Shown piece by piece: positions 37,376 through 46,411 of a stretch of 64,000 bases of DNA. Position 1 is the first letter of the stretch, and every line of letters begins with the position of its first letter. The notes beneath the pieces were generated by a model, which made no database searches, was not told the DNA's origin, and saw nothing but the letters and a program-made list of their open reading frames with translations. Origin of the DNA: Delftia sp. PS-11 (GTDB taxonomy: Bacteria; Pseudomonadota; Gammaproteobacteria; Burkholderiales; Burkholderiaceae_C). The stretch spans positions 52,029 to 116,028 of the forward strand of contig NZ_JACSYA010000016.1 in assembly GCF_029870285.1 (NCBI RefSeq). The letters run 5' to 3'. The translations under genes were made by a program, and so were the position numbers.

Positions 37376-37812
37376 GCGCACCAGATCCGCAAGACCTGGC
37401 GGCTGCAGGCCCTGCGGCCGCAGCCGCGCCAGAGGCGCCACAAGAGCGCAGATGGTGGCTCAGGGGCGTGGTGCCCTGGCTGCTGTATGCCGTGCTGCTC
37501 CTGGCCATCGCCGGCCTGCTGCTTTTAGCGCTACAGGTGCTGCAGCCCGCTCAGATCATGCACATGGAAAGCCTGCTGCGTGGCATCAGCCAGTTCGGCA
37601 TCCTGTGCCAGATCGCAGCGGCACTGTGGGCCGTGGGCCGCTGGCGGCGCATCGTCGCCTGGGGGCGCAGGCGCGGCTTTGTGAAAAAGCAAGAGCATCG
37701 TGCCGTCTTGCAGCTGCGCTGGCGCGTTGCCGGCTGGCTGGGCCTGTACCTCCTGCTCATCCCTATTGGCCCGCGCCGGCTGGCCATGGCCGTGCTGGCC
37801 TGGTTCCATTGA
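37372..37812 (+). CDS. ICE integral membrane protein of unknown function
   Basis: 146 residues, an Ala/Pro-rich N-terminus, then three hydrophobic helices (WLLYAVLLLAIAGLLLLALQ, FGILCQIAAALWAVG, WLGLYLLLIPIG) separated by basic loops. It overlaps the TraH-like gene by 4 bp and precedes TraG, as in related ICEs. The family is not named with confidence. Confidence 0.75.
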   Translation: MSAPDPQDLAAAGPAAAAAPEAPQERRWWLRGVVPWLLYAVLLLAIAGLLLLALQVLQPAQIMHMESLLRGISQFGILCQIAAALWAVGRWRRIVAWGRRRGFVKKQEHRAVLQLRWRVAGWLGLYLLLIPIGPRRLAMAVLAWFH

Positions 37813-37825
37813 CCGGGAAAGAACT

Positions 37826-39472
37826 ATGCAGCTCGACAGTTACCTCGAAATCTTCACCACCCTCTACGGCTGGGCCTTCGCCAACCTGATCGGGGAAATC
37901 ATCACCGGCACAGGTCTTGCCGTGCTGCCCTTCGGCTTGGTGGTCTTCAAGACCTGGCACGAGGCCAAGGACCAGGGCATGGGCTTTGACGGTGTGCGCT
38001 CCCTGCTCGAATCGATTGAGACACGGCTCATCACCATGATGTTCGTGATGGCCACGTGCTTTGCCACCACGCCCATCACCTCCCTGAGCAACATCAACAT
38101 GAGCTACACGCCCGCCCGCAGCTTCGACGGCAAGGAGCCGCAGGCTGCGAGCCTCAAGGGCGGCACCGGCACGGGCTACGACCAGGCCATGGCGGATGCG
38201 GTCAGCGGCTCGTTCAGCAAGGCCGGCAACCTCTCCTACGTGCCGGCCTGGTGGTACACGGTGATGGGCATCTCCTCGGGCGTCAACGGAGCCTTCCGCG
38301 CGGGCCTGACCAACAGCAGCCGCGACCTGCGCATGATCGAGGATCTGGCGCGCATGGCCACCATCGAAGATCCAGGGCTGCTGTACGAGCTGCAGCGCTT
38401 TTACAGCGAGTGCTTCATCCCTGCGCGCAGCAAGTACCTGGCCATGGACCGCAATGCCCTGTCATCGAACGGCAAAAGCATCATTGCCGAGGGCAACTCC
38501 TACGGCCCCACAGACGTGGACTGGGTGGGCAGCCAGCTGTTTCGCACAGAGGATGGTTTTTACGGGGAAATGCGCTCCTACAACCCGGTGCCCGGCTGGA
38601 CCATCGACTTCTCGCGCGACACCGACTATATCCAGACGCCCGCCCCCGAAGGCTCACCGGAGCATGGCTATGTGAATCCCGACTGGGGTCGCCCCACATG
38701 CAAGCAATGGTGGGAGACCAGTGAAACCGGAATCCGGGAAAAGCTGATCAGCAACACCAGCACCTGGAGAAGCCTCACACAGGCGGCACAAAACACCCTG
38801 ACGTTCAAAAGCGCTGATGAGGCCAAAGACAGCATTGCGCGCCTGGGGTTTGAAAAAGCCAACCCGACATTCATATCGCCGGACCGGATCATGGGCGATG
38901 AGTACGGTACAGGGACCAATATCTGGCGCTCCATGACGGGGGCAGCGAGCACTTTTGGGGTGGCGAACAAGGCGCTGGACGCATCGCTGGCAATGATCCC
39001 TCTGCTCAACGCTTTGCCGATGGTGCAGGCTCTGGTGCTGATGGCGCTCTATATGTTCCTGCCGCTGATTGTTTTCCTGAGCGGCTACGACCTGAAGATG
39101 ATGCTCTATGGAGCGTTGGCCATCTTTACCGTGAAATTCTGGGCCGTGATGTGGTACGTCGCACGCTGGATCGACGCGCATCTGATCGATGCCATGTACC
39201 CCGGCTTCAGTGGCAGCGCGCTCATGCAAGAGATCACGCAGATGGCCAGCGCGGGCCAGCCGCAGCTTTATAAGCGGATGATTTTAAACATACTGCTTAT
39301 GCTGCTTTTTATTGGCTTGCCAGCCATCTGGACATCAATGATGGGGTGGATTGGTTATCGAATGAGCACAGGGCTAGAGTTCGCGGATGGTGCTAATTCG
39401 CTTTCTGTCGGCGCAGCTAGTTCTACAAAATCTGGAGCAATTAAAGGAGCGAGTTCCGCAATGAGGAAGTGA
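37826..39472 (+). CDS. traG: TraG N-terminal-domain mating-pair protein
   Basis: 548 residues from the ATG at 37826. It has helices near the start (LIGEIITGTGLAVLPFGLVV) and a cluster at the C-terminus (ALVLMALYMFLPLIVFLSGY, ILLMLLFIGLPAIWTSM), with periplasmic loops between. WWYTVMGISSGVNGAFRAG is the family block. It is needed for pilus assembly and mating-pair stabilisation in F-like systems. It is the last gene of the first tra operon. The final about 60 codons become more A+T-rich. Confidence 0.92.
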   Translation: MQLDSYLEIFTTLYGWAFANLIGEIITGTGLAVLPFGLVVFKTWHEAKDQGMGFDGVRSLLESIETRLITMMFVMATCFATTPITSLSNINMSYTPARSFDGKEPQAASLKGGTGTGYDQAMADAVSGSFSKAGNLSYVPAWWYTVMGISSGVNGAFRAGLTNSSRDLRMIEDLARMATIEDPGLLYELQRFYSECFIPARSKYLAMDRNALSSNGKSIIAEGNSYGPTDVDWVGSQLFRTEDGFYGEMRSYNPVPGWTIDFSRDTDYIQTPAPEGSPEHGYVNPDWGRPTCKQWWETSETGIREKLISNTSTWRSLTQAAQNTLTFKSADEAKDSIARLGFEKANPTFISPDRIMGDEYGTGTNIWRSMTGAASTFGVANKALDASLAMIPLLNALPMVQALVLMALYMFLPLIVFLSGYDLKMMLYGALAIFTVKFWAVMWYVARWIDAHLIDAMYPGFSGSALMQEITQMASAGQPQLYKRMILNILLMLLFIGLPAIWTSMMGWIGYRMSTGLEFADGANSLSVGAASSTKSGAIKGASSAMRK

Positions 39473-39489
39473 GAGCAATATATGGGGAG

Positions 39490-39756
39490 TTATTTTTTCT
39501 CACCAACTCCCCAAAAATTGGCCATTTGCCCTTCGCTGATATTTCCTCTGGAGAATTCTCTCATTGCACTTTGCTCGTCATTTACAAAACCTTTCATCCT
39601 ATAATCATTAGCTTTTTTATCATTTTCTTCGCTGCTTTCAAGCATAGCGATGAATGCATTGCCTAGCGACGAAAAAATCAAGCCGCCGATTATCAGTGTG
39701 ACTTTGAAGATGAACTTCAAGGTTGCGAGGATGAAGCGAACAGTGAAATCGAGCAT
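39490..39756 (-). CDS. Small membrane protein convergent with traG
   Basis: 88 residues with a strong Shine-Dalgarno (AGGAGG) before the ATG at 39756. One or two N-terminal helices (VRFILATLKFIFKVTLIIGG and FSSLGNAFIAML) precede a polar, charged tail. It is A+T-rich compared with the tra genes. I do not recognise a family. It ends 18 bp from the traG stop, within an imperfect GGGGAGTT/AACTCCCC dyad that may terminate both. Confidence 0.6.
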   Translation of the reverse strand: MLDFTVRFILATLKFIFKVTLIIGGLIFSSLGNAFIAMLESSEENDKKANDYRMKGFVNDEQSAMREFSRGNISEGQMANFWGVGEKK

Positions 39757-40022
39757 GGGGAACCTCCTGTGTGCCTAGCGCTACAGACCATGGCAGACGG
39801 TGCGGCCTTCTGGCCCAAACCGGCTACCGCATGGAGTCTCATGCTCCACGCGCTAGGATGATCGTTCCCTAGCCTCCATATGACGCCAAACGCCTCAGTC
39901 AGCGTTTTGGTTGACAGATCCTAGCGCCTGCTTGCTGGCATGTAAAGACTGCGCTCTGTCTATTCGGACTGTCGATTGGCGAAACTGTGGAGCGGACAAT
40001 CCGCTCTGACCGCACCCCTGCC

Positions 40023-40314
40023 CCACTCAATCCGGTCTCTCCGTCTTCGGCTTCGGGGGCCTGTCGCACCGCCAGGGCGCGCAACTGGTCGGCTGCTTGG
40101 GTCTGCAAGGCTTGCACCTGACCACGCAATTTGGCCGCTTACTCGCGGGCCGTGTTGGCCTCTGCACGGGCGCTGTTGCGCTCGGCCTGAGCCTTTGCCA
40201 GTTCGGCTGTGTATTGCTCGGTTGCAGCCTTGGCAGCCTGCGCGATCAGTGCGTTATCCAGTACACCGCCCGAGCAAGAACACCACGACGAGACCTACTG
40301 CGCCCAGGACATAC
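40023..40314. repeat. Approximately 290-bp repeat, copy A
   Basis: Direct repeat of 41392-41712, about 90% identical in its last 256 bp. On the minus strand it encodes the membrane-anchor end of the XseA-like gene, followed in the next frame by a coiled-coil segment (AAKAATEQYTAELAKAQAER). That segment has no start codon and is interrupted by TAA, where copy B has GAA. Confidence 0.85.
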
Positions 40315-41327
40315 CGTGAAAACGGCGAATGGCTCGATTCGACGTCGGCAGGCGAATCTTGCGCACCAGCGGCTTGATGTGTTGTTCGCGCTTCGAGCGC
40401 TGCCGTGGCCCCCCTCAATTCGGCGCTCAGGCGGTCACGCTCGCGCGTCAGCGTGTTGACTTGCTCGCTCAAGGCGCGTGCCTTCGCAGCTTGGACACGC
40501 CGCGCCTCAATGTCCTGAAGCGCGTCGGCCAGACGTTGCCCAAGGATCGACGGCGTGGGAAACGGCTGGTCGGCATGCTTATCTAACAGCAGCGTATCGC
40601 GTTCGTGGCCCAATGCGGTGAAGAAAGCGCGACCACTCGCCAGCAACGCCGCGGCCACCTGATGAGAATCACCGATGCGCTCCAGACCCGCGCCACCGCC
40701 ACGGGCAATTACCAGGCACTTGATACGTGGATCGCGGCACACCTCCTCCAGGTCGGCGATGAATCGCTCCGGCTGCATGAAGTTGGTTTCAACCTGATTG
40801 CCCTGCGAAATCGAGGGGACCGCCGACGCCGCCGTGGTCAGATCACCCCATGCTGTGCCGGTGGACAGAAAGGCAAAAGCGTCCAGGCCGTGCCTGGTCA
40901 GGGCTTCTTCCAACGACAGGCGGGGCTGGGTACGCACCAGCGCTGCCAGCGTGCCTGCCGGCGCGGAGGTCTGCGGCTGCCACTCGCCGACCACGTCGCC
41001 GATGAGTACCACCTCATGGGTGCAACGAAAACCCTCTGTGGCTTTGACCCGTAGCGCACCATGCAGAATCAGCGGCACCTGATCCCGGATGGCCGCGTTC
41101 GGCGGCAACTCAAAGCGCAGGCTGGCATCGCCAAGCCTCAACCGGCCATAGGTTCTCGTGACCTGGCTATCGCCTGGCTTCGTCCAATGCCGCACCTCGG
41201 CTGCCAGTCCCTTGACGGTGACCGGCCCAGTGGGCGCCGTCAGCCTCAACAGCTCACTGAGCGCCGCAGGCGTCAAGGCGGATTGCGTTTCAGGTAACAG
41301 CCGGGCTGTGTCTCTTACATCATTCAT
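40254..41327 (-). CDS. Exonuclease VII large subunit (XseA)-like protein with C-terminal membrane anchor
   Basis: 357 residues from the ATG at 41327, with GAGG eight bases upstream. The N-terminal OB-like segment (VTVKGLAAEVRHWTKPG, about 40-110) is followed by a nuclease-like core. It contains IKCLVIARGGGAGLERIGD (about 205) and FFTALGHERDTLLLDKHADQ (about 240). These correspond to the RGGG and GHxxD motifs, which hold catalytic residues in E. coli XseA. A short coiled coil (about 275-320) ends in one transmembrane helix (YVLGAVGLVVVFLLGR) instead of the long helical arms of XseA. No xseB partner is nearby. Probable DNA nuclease or DNA-binding protein at the inner membrane; role inferred. 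Confidence 0.8.
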   Translation of the reverse strand: MNDVRDTARLLPETQSALTPAALSELLRLTAPTGPVTVKGLAAEVRHWTKPGDSQVTRTYGRLRLGDASLRFELPPNAAIRDQVPLILHGALRVKATEGFRCTHEVVLIGDVVGEWQPQTSAPAGTLAALVRTQPRLSLEEALTRHGLDAFAFLSTGTAWGDLTTAASAVPSISQGNQVETNFMQPERFIADLEEVCRDPRIKCLVIARGGGAGLERIGDSHQVAAALLASGRAFFTALGHERDTLLLDKHADQPFPTPSILGQRLADALQDIEARRVQAAKARALSEQVNTLTRERDRLSAELRGATAALEARTTHQAAGAQDSPADVESSHSPFSRYVLGAVGLVVVFLLGRCTG

Positions 41328-41391
41328 TCTTGGTACCTCGATATTCGCCACAGGGGGTGGACTCAGTCCCTGGCATCACTGTAATTCCTGC

Positions 41392-41712
41392 CTCACTCAA
41401 TCCGGTTTTTTGCCTTGGTTGTCTTTGTTGCCCGAGCCCCGTCTACGTCGTCTGAAGCCTGTCGAACCGCCAGGGCACGCAACTGATCGGCTGCTTGGGT
41501 CTGTAAGGCTTGCGCCTGGCCACGCAATTTGGCCGCTTCCTCGCGGGCAGTGCTGGCCTCTGCGCGGGCACTGTCGCGCTCGGCCTGAGCCTTCGCCAGT
41601 TCGGTGGTGTATTGCTCTGTTGCGGCCTTGGCAGCCTGCGCGATCAGTGCGTTATCCAGTACACCGCCAGAGCAAGAACACCACGACGAGACCTACTGCA
41701 CACAAGACATAC
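41392..41712. repeat. Approximately 320-bp repeat, copy B
   Basis: Direct partner of 40023-40314. On the minus strand it contains a copy of the membrane-anchor codons with their stop (LVVVFLL, CTG stop). These are followed by an uninterrupted coiled-coil frame of about 85 codons (AAKLRGQAQALQTQAADQLR) that lacks a normal start. The upstream gap 41328-41391 holds only the ribosome site and leader of the XseA-like gene. Confidence 0.85.
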
Positions 41713-41763
41713 GTAAGCACGCAGCAATCCCATATTGACCGCAGCCGGCCACACAGGTATTGA

Positions 41764-42692
41764 TCAGGCGTTCGCGGCCTGCCAGCGATGCGGCAGCAAC
41801 TCCTCGATCCGGCTGGCCCGGTGCGTGGGCAGGCGCGTGAGCACGTCCTTCAGGTAGGCATACGGATCATGCCCGTTCATGCGCGCCGACTGCACCAGGC
41901 TCATCACCGCCGCCGCCCGCTGGCCCGCACGCAGGCTGCCAGCGAACAGCCAGTTGTTTCTTCCCATCGCGATCGGCCGGATCTGGTTCTCGATCCAGTT
42001 GTCGTCCACGGGCAGTTGCCCGTCATCAACGAAGCGCGTCAGCGTACTCCAGCGCCTTGGCCGTGGCCGAGCTGTCCGGCAGCTTTTGCCGCTGCAGCCG
42101 CATCCACTCGCGCAGTGCATCGAGCAGCAGCTTGGTGTGCTGCTGCCGGATGGCCTGGCGCTGATCGGCGCTCAGCTCTTTGGCCTCGCGTTCGATGTCG
42201 CAGACCAGCGCACCCTTCCACTGGCCCAGGAAGTGGCGCGCATGCTCGCCCGCCCTGGACTCACAGAAGTCGTACACCACGGCTCTCATGTCTTCGAAGG
42301 CGCGGGGGGCGTAGGCCCAGTGCGTTGCGCCCTTGTCGGGCTTGAGCATCGCTACGGGCGTTTCGTCGGCATGCAGCACCCGGTGGCTGAGCATCTCGGC
42401 CTGGAGCGCATCGACCAGCGGCTGCAGCCGCACGCCGCAGGTGCCAACCCACTGCGCGAGGGTGGAGCGCGGGATGGCCAGGCCGGCACGTGCATAGATG
42501 CCTTCCTGGCGGTACAGTGGCAGATGGTCTGCGTACTTGGCCACCAGTACCTGGGCCAGCAGGCCCGCAGTGGGGATGCCCTTGTCGATCACCTGCGCAT
42601 CGACGGGCGCCTGGGTGATGGTCTCGCACTTGGCGCAGGCCCACTTGCCACGCACATGGTGCTCCACGGTGAACACGCCGGGCGCATACCAT
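41764..42692 (-). pseudogene. IS66-family transposase TnpC, truncated and frameshifted
   Basis: The minus strand encodes IS66 TnpC from PGVFTVEHHVRGKWACAKC (zinc-finger-like region) through HRVLHADETPVAMLKPD (DDE Asp) and VVYDFCESRAGEHARHFLGQ. A frameshift near 42035 then moves the frame to FVDDGQLPVDDNWIENQIRP, ending RIEELLPHRW. The N-terminus (about 200 residues) is missing beyond 42692, and tnpA/tnpB are absent. It is inactive. It separates the XseA-like unit from the LysR cluster. Confidence 0.88.
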
Positions 42693-42755
42693 CTACCAAA
42701 AGTCGGGAGAAGTCCTTGGAAATAGATATACATGCGATCACATGACCCTATTCTG

Positions 42756-43664
42756 TCAATCCAGCTTGCCCTGGGCGGCGTACAAGACAAGCTGGTCCAC
42801 CACGTAGCGCAAGCGTGGGCTCAATCGTTCTCGATGTGGCCATACTGCGTGAACCTCGACACCGGGCCCTGAGCAAGCGTCAAGAACCACCTCCAGAAGG
42901 CCTGCCTTGATCTTTTCGCGAAGCAACGATGCCGGCAGTTGAACCAATCCTATGCCAGCCACGGCTGCGTCGACCATTGCTTCGCCGTCGCTGAATTGAT
43001 GCGTAGCAGGTGGGGCGTAGCTTTTCTCAACGCCGCCATCCGAAATCACCCACGTCTGCGGAGGCCCATTTGCCGTGCCTACGATACAGCGGTGGTGGTC
43101 AATGGCGCTGATGGTTGCGGGAACCCCGCGTTCCCGCAGATAACCCGGGGAGGCGCAAATGATCCGCTGCTGCGTGGACAAGTGCCGGGCCACCAGATGA
43201 CTGCTGTTTCCCAGAGGTCCAAACCGGATAGCCAGGTCGACGTCTTCGCGCAGAAGATCGCTGGTCGCGTCAGTGAACGTAAGAACCAGACTGATGCCGG
43301 GGTGGGGACGCACGATTTCCACCAAGATCGGCAACAGCACACGCCGACCAAAGGCCACCGGCATATCGATGCGGAGTCGGCCGCTCAGGACCTGGCTGCT
43401 GGAAGAGAGGGCGGTCTGTGCCGCTGTCACCTCGTCCAGCGCAGACATGCAGGCCGCGAGGTAGGCCTCACCGTCTGATGTCAGGCGTGTCAGGCGCGTC
43501 GTCCTGTGAAAAAGTTTGAAGCCCACCCTGTCCTCCAGGCGGGTGATGGTTTTGCCAACGGCTGACTTGGTGAGGCCGAGCTGTTCTGCGGCCTTGGTGA
43601 ACGTGCCTGCACGTGCGGCCGCCACGAAAACCGAGACGCCAGTGAAAGGGTCTTGTGGATCCAA
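42756..43664 (-). CDS. LysR-family regulator of the adjacent oxidoreductase cluster
   Basis: 302 residues. Helix-turn-helix is VFVAAARAGTFTKAAEQLGL followed by TKSAVGKTITRLEDRVG. The effector domain carries LRIDMPVAFGRRVLLPIL and LAIRFGPLGNSSHLVAR. It is divergent from the tautomerase-ABM-hydrolase-nitroreductase genes across 138 bp of A+T-rich DNA, the likely operator region, and probably activates them. Confidence 0.93.
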   Translation of the reverse strand: MDPQDPFTGVSVFVAAARAGTFTKAAEQLGLTKSAVGKTITRLEDRVGFKLFHRTTRLTRLTSDGEAYLAACMSALDEVTAAQTALSSSSQVLSGRLRIDMPVAFGRRVLLPILVEIVRPHPGISLVLTFTDATSDLLREDVDLAIRFGPLGNSSHLVARHLSTQQRIICASPGYLRERGVPATISAIDHHRCIVGTANGPPQTWVISDGGVEKSYAPPATHQFSDGEAMVDAAVAGIGLVQLPASLLREKIKAGLLEVVLDACSGPGVEVHAVWPHRERLSPRLRYVVDQLVLYAAQGKLD

Positions 43665-43802
43665 TGTTTCTCTCCAGGATACTCTTAATGGAATTAATGT
43701 TGATTGTTATCAAAATATTCCACTATAAACTGAATTCCATATTCCAGCCGTGATGCAAAAACATGTAGCTGCTGGATTTACCCACCCCCAAGGAGGTTTG
43801 CC

Positions 43803-44000
43803 ATGCCCGTCGTACGCGTTAGCTGGTTTGAAGGCAAAGACCAAAAACAGAAGGCCGCTGTAGCCGCCGAAATTACCGAAAGCATCGTCCGCAATACAGG
43901 GACGGATGCCAACTACATCTACGTCATTTTTGAAGATGTCAAGCCTTCCGACTGGGCGGGAGCTGGCAAGCTATTCGGCGACGCGAGCCCTGCGGCTTGA
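43803..44000 (+). CDS. 4-oxalocrotonate tautomerase-family protein
   Basis: 65 residues, beginning MPVVRVSWFEGKD, so Pro-1 becomes the catalytic N-terminus after Met removal. NYIYVIFEDVKPSDWAGAG is the family C-terminal block. A strong AAGGAGG precedes the ATG. It would tautomerise enol/keto acids or act promiscuously; the substrate is unknown. First gene of the LysR-linked cluster. Confidence 0.88.
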   Translation: MPVVRVSWFEGKDQKQKAAVAAEITESIVRNTGTDANYIYVIFEDVKPSDWAGAGKLFGDASPAA

Positions 44001-44028
44001 TTGCGTTGCCCTCCCGAAAGTAAACACC

Positions 44029-44382
44029 ATGTCCTCCCAAATTTCCAACCTGTTCACGCTGTCGCTCGATCCGCAGGATTTCCCGGCCTTCGAGGCGCTG
44101 GTCGCCCAGATCGTGGCGGCCAGCGCCCAAGAGCCCGGCACGCTGATCTACGAATACACGGTCAACGCTGACCGCACCGTGGCCCATATCCTGGAGCGTT
44201 ACCAGGCCGATGCGGTGGTCAGCCACGTGGACACCACCTTCGCGCCCTTTGCCGAGCGATTCCTGGGATTGGTGAAGATCACCGGCTTGGTGGTCTACGG
44301 CAGCCCCGATGCGGAGGTGCGCAAGCGCCTCGACCCCTTCGGTGCCATCTACATGGAGCCGTTCGGCGGCTTCAGCCGCTGA
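44029..44382 (+). CDS. Antibiotic biosynthesis monooxygenase (ABM)-domain protein
   Basis: 117 residues with a ferredoxin-like ABM fold. Recognisable segments are PAFEALVAQIVAASAQEPGT, LIYEYTVNADRTVAHILERY and HVDTTFAPFAERFLGLVKI. Such small cofactor-free oxygenases or quinone-handling proteins often accompany reductases and tautomerases. It follows the tautomerase by 28 bp and overlaps the in-frame start region of the hydrolase. Confidence 0.85.
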   Translation: MSSQISNLFTLSLDPQDFPAFEALVAQIVAASAQEPGTLIYEYTVNADRTVAHILERYQADAVVSHVDTTFAPFAERFLGLVKITGLVVYGSPDAEVRKRLDPFGAIYMEPFGGFSR

Positions 44383-44408
44383 TGCGCGCCGCCATGCGAG
44401 GTCTGACC

Positions 44409-45410
44409 ATGCGCAAACTGCTGCTCCAAACAATCGGCGCTTGCGTGGCCCTGGCCGGGTTATCGGGCGCTGCCACGGCCGCCCCGGCCATTGAGGTGCT
44501 GGGGCGCGACTTCCAGTTTCCGAACGTGATCGAGGGCATGCCTGCCAGGCTGTCCGACGTCAAGGGCCTGCAAATCAACAGCTTCACCACGAATGACGGT
44601 GTCAAGCTGTCGTACTGGGAAGCCGGCCAGGGCAAGCCCCTGATCTTTGTGCCGGGCTGGTCGGCCAACGGCGCGCAGTACATCAACCTGATCCATCTGC
44701 TGGCGCGGACGCACCACGTCTACGTGCTTGACCCACGTAACCAGGGCCTCTCGCAAAAGGTCGACGTCGGCGGCAGGATCGCACGGCATTCGATGGACTT
44801 GCGCGAGCTGGGCCAGCACCTGGGCATCCGGTCTGCGGACTATGTCGGCCACTCGATGGGCGCCGCGATCCTGTGGAGCCACATTGACCTGTTCGGCACC
44901 ACTGGTATGCGCAAGGCAGTCTTCGTCGACGAGCCGATCAGCATCTATTCGCACGCGGACTGGTCCGAGCAGGAACGCCTGGAAGCCGGCGGCACCACCA
45001 CCTCGCCAGAGCGCATGGTGGCTGCCTTCACGGCGGGCGGCCCGATCAACGCGTTGGTGACCGACCTGAAGGTGCTCGAGCGTTCACAGCTGACCGATTC
45101 ACCCTACTACCGCAACTCGGAGAGCTTTGCATCGGCCTTCATCCAGAACGACCCGAAGGCGCTGGCGCGTGTGCTGTTCAGCCACACCGTCAACGACTGG
45201 CGCGACGTGGTACGAAGTAAGGTCGACATCCCCACCGCCATCTTCTCGGGCGAGCAGAGCACCAATCTGCCCAGCCAGCGCTGGGCGCAATCGGTGATAC
45301 CGGGCGCCGTGCTGTTCTCGTACACCACGGCGGAACATGGCGACCACTTCCTGATGTTCAAGAACCCCGTCAAGTTCACGCAGGACCTACGTTCTTTCCT
45401 GGAGCGCTGA
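44409..45410 (+). CDS. Exported alpha/beta hydrolase
   Basis: 333 residues from the ATG at 44409, preceded by GCGAGG; an ATG at 44382 is possible. Signal peptide: LLLQTIGACVALAGLSGAAT. The oxyanion region is PLIFVPGWSANGAQY, the nucleophile elbow is GHSMGA (about residues 147-152), and the catalytic His is in AEHGDHFLMFKNP. It is probably a periplasmic esterase, lactonase or dehalogenase-like enzyme. It is co-transcribed with the ABM and nitroreductase genes. Confidence 0.9.
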   Translation: MRKLLLQTIGACVALAGLSGAATAAPAIEVLGRDFQFPNVIEGMPARLSDVKGLQINSFTTNDGVKLSYWEAGQGKPLIFVPGWSANGAQYINLIHLLARTHHVYVLDPRNQGLSQKVDVGGRIARHSMDLRELGQHLGIRSADYVGHSMGAAILWSHIDLFGTTGMRKAVFVDEPISIYSHADWSEQERLEAGGTTTSPERMVAAFTAGGPINALVTDLKVLERSQLTDSPYYRNSESFASAFIQNDPKALARVLFSHTVNDWRDVVRSKVDIPTAIFSGEQSTNLPSQRWAQSVIPGAVLFSYTTAEHGDHFLMFKNPVKFTQDLRSFLER

Positions 45411-45440
45411 GCCGCCCCGCCCCATACAGAGAGATTCCCC

Positions 45441-46055
45441 ATGACCGACGTTTCCGAAACCATCAAGAGCCGCACCTCCGCCAACCACTACGATCCGGCG
45501 CGCAAGCTGTCGGACGAAGCGCTGGCACAGCTGATCGAACTGGCCACCTGCGCGCCCTCGGCCTTCAATGCGCAGAACTGGAAGTTCGTCGCCGTCCGCA
45601 GCGACGAAGCGCAGACGCGCCTCTTGCCGCTCGCGTACAACCAACCCAAGGTGCTGGACGCTGCGGTCACCTTCATCGTCTGCGGCACGCTTCAGCCGCA
45701 CCTGGCGTTGCCCGGCGCACTGCAGCCCGCAGTGGACGTCGGCATCCTCGACGAAGCCACGTTCAACGGCTGGGTTGGCGCCGCGAACGGCATGTACAAA
45801 GACAACGCGACGCTGCAGCGCGACGAGGCCGTGCGCTCGGCCGCCATGGCGGCCATGACGCTGATGCTGGCCGCGCAAGGCAAGGGCATGGTGTCGTACC
45901 CCATGATCGGTTTCGACGCGGTAGGTGTTGCCGACGCATTCGCGCTGCAGGCGAACGAGATCCCCGTGATGCTGCTAACGGTCGGTTATGCAGCCGCCGC
46001 CAACTGGCCGCAGAAGCCGCGCAAGGACGTGGCGCAAGTTCTGTCGTTCGCCTGA
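45441..46055 (+). CDS. Nitroreductase-family FMN oxidoreductase
   Basis: 204 residues. The FMN-binding N-terminal block (IKSRTSANHYDPARKLSDEA, then ATCAPSAFNAQNWKFVAV) and the C-terminal MVSYPMIGFDAVGVADAF and VGYAAAANWPQKPRKDVAQV are typical of NfsB/HBN1-like reductases. It reduces nitroaromatics, quinones or enones with NAD(P)H. Last gene of the LysR cluster. Its nearest right neighbour is a MITE-like element. Confidence 0.93.
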   Translation: MTDVSETIKSRTSANHYDPARKLSDEALAQLIELATCAPSAFNAQNWKFVAVRSDEAQTRLLPLAYNQPKVLDAAVTFIVCGTLQPHLALPGALQPAVDVGILDEATFNGWVGAANGMYKDNATLQRDEAVRSAAMAAMTLMLAAQGKGMVSYPMIGFDAVGVADAFALQANEIPVMLLTVGYAAAANWPQKPRKDVAQVLSFA

Positions 46056-46173
46056 AGGGCGCCGGCACACCCACCGCCATATCCACATCCGGGCCGCTAC
46101 GGGCCCCATCCAGTTTCATCCACCATCGGCTGTCATGGTCCAATTTGTTCGGACACCTCGATAAGGGTTGTTT

Positions 46174-46325
46174 AGAACCGCTAACACGACCCAGCAAATC
46201 GAAGATTTGCGGTTGAGACGAGGCGCCGGGCCGCGATCGGCAAGCCGCAGGCAGTACAAACGGTACGACAAGGCTGGGCGCCCCCGGCGAAGCAACGACG
46301 TATCAAGGGTTGTGTTAGCGGTTCT
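46174..46325. mobile_element. 152-bp MITE-like element, copy 1
   Basis: The ends are 19-bp inverted repeats, AGAACCGCTAACACRACCC, with one mismatch. It contains a CGAAGATTTG/CAAATC-type internal palindrome and no coding capacity. It is identical, apart from one base, to 47868-48019 in inverse orientation. No clear target duplication is seen. Confidence 0.85.
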
Positions 46326-46411
46326 CAGCCCCTGAGACAAAAACGAACATGACAGACAAGAAGCCCCGCCGCGAACGCCGCAACATGGAACCGGCCTTCA
46401 AGCTGTAGCAA

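Noticed and set aside
39757..40022. Cluster of CTAG-containing words and short dyads upstream of the small membrane gene
   Set aside because: Four CTAG sites in about 160 bp are unusual, but arms and spacing are irregular and no promoter or site could be assigned.
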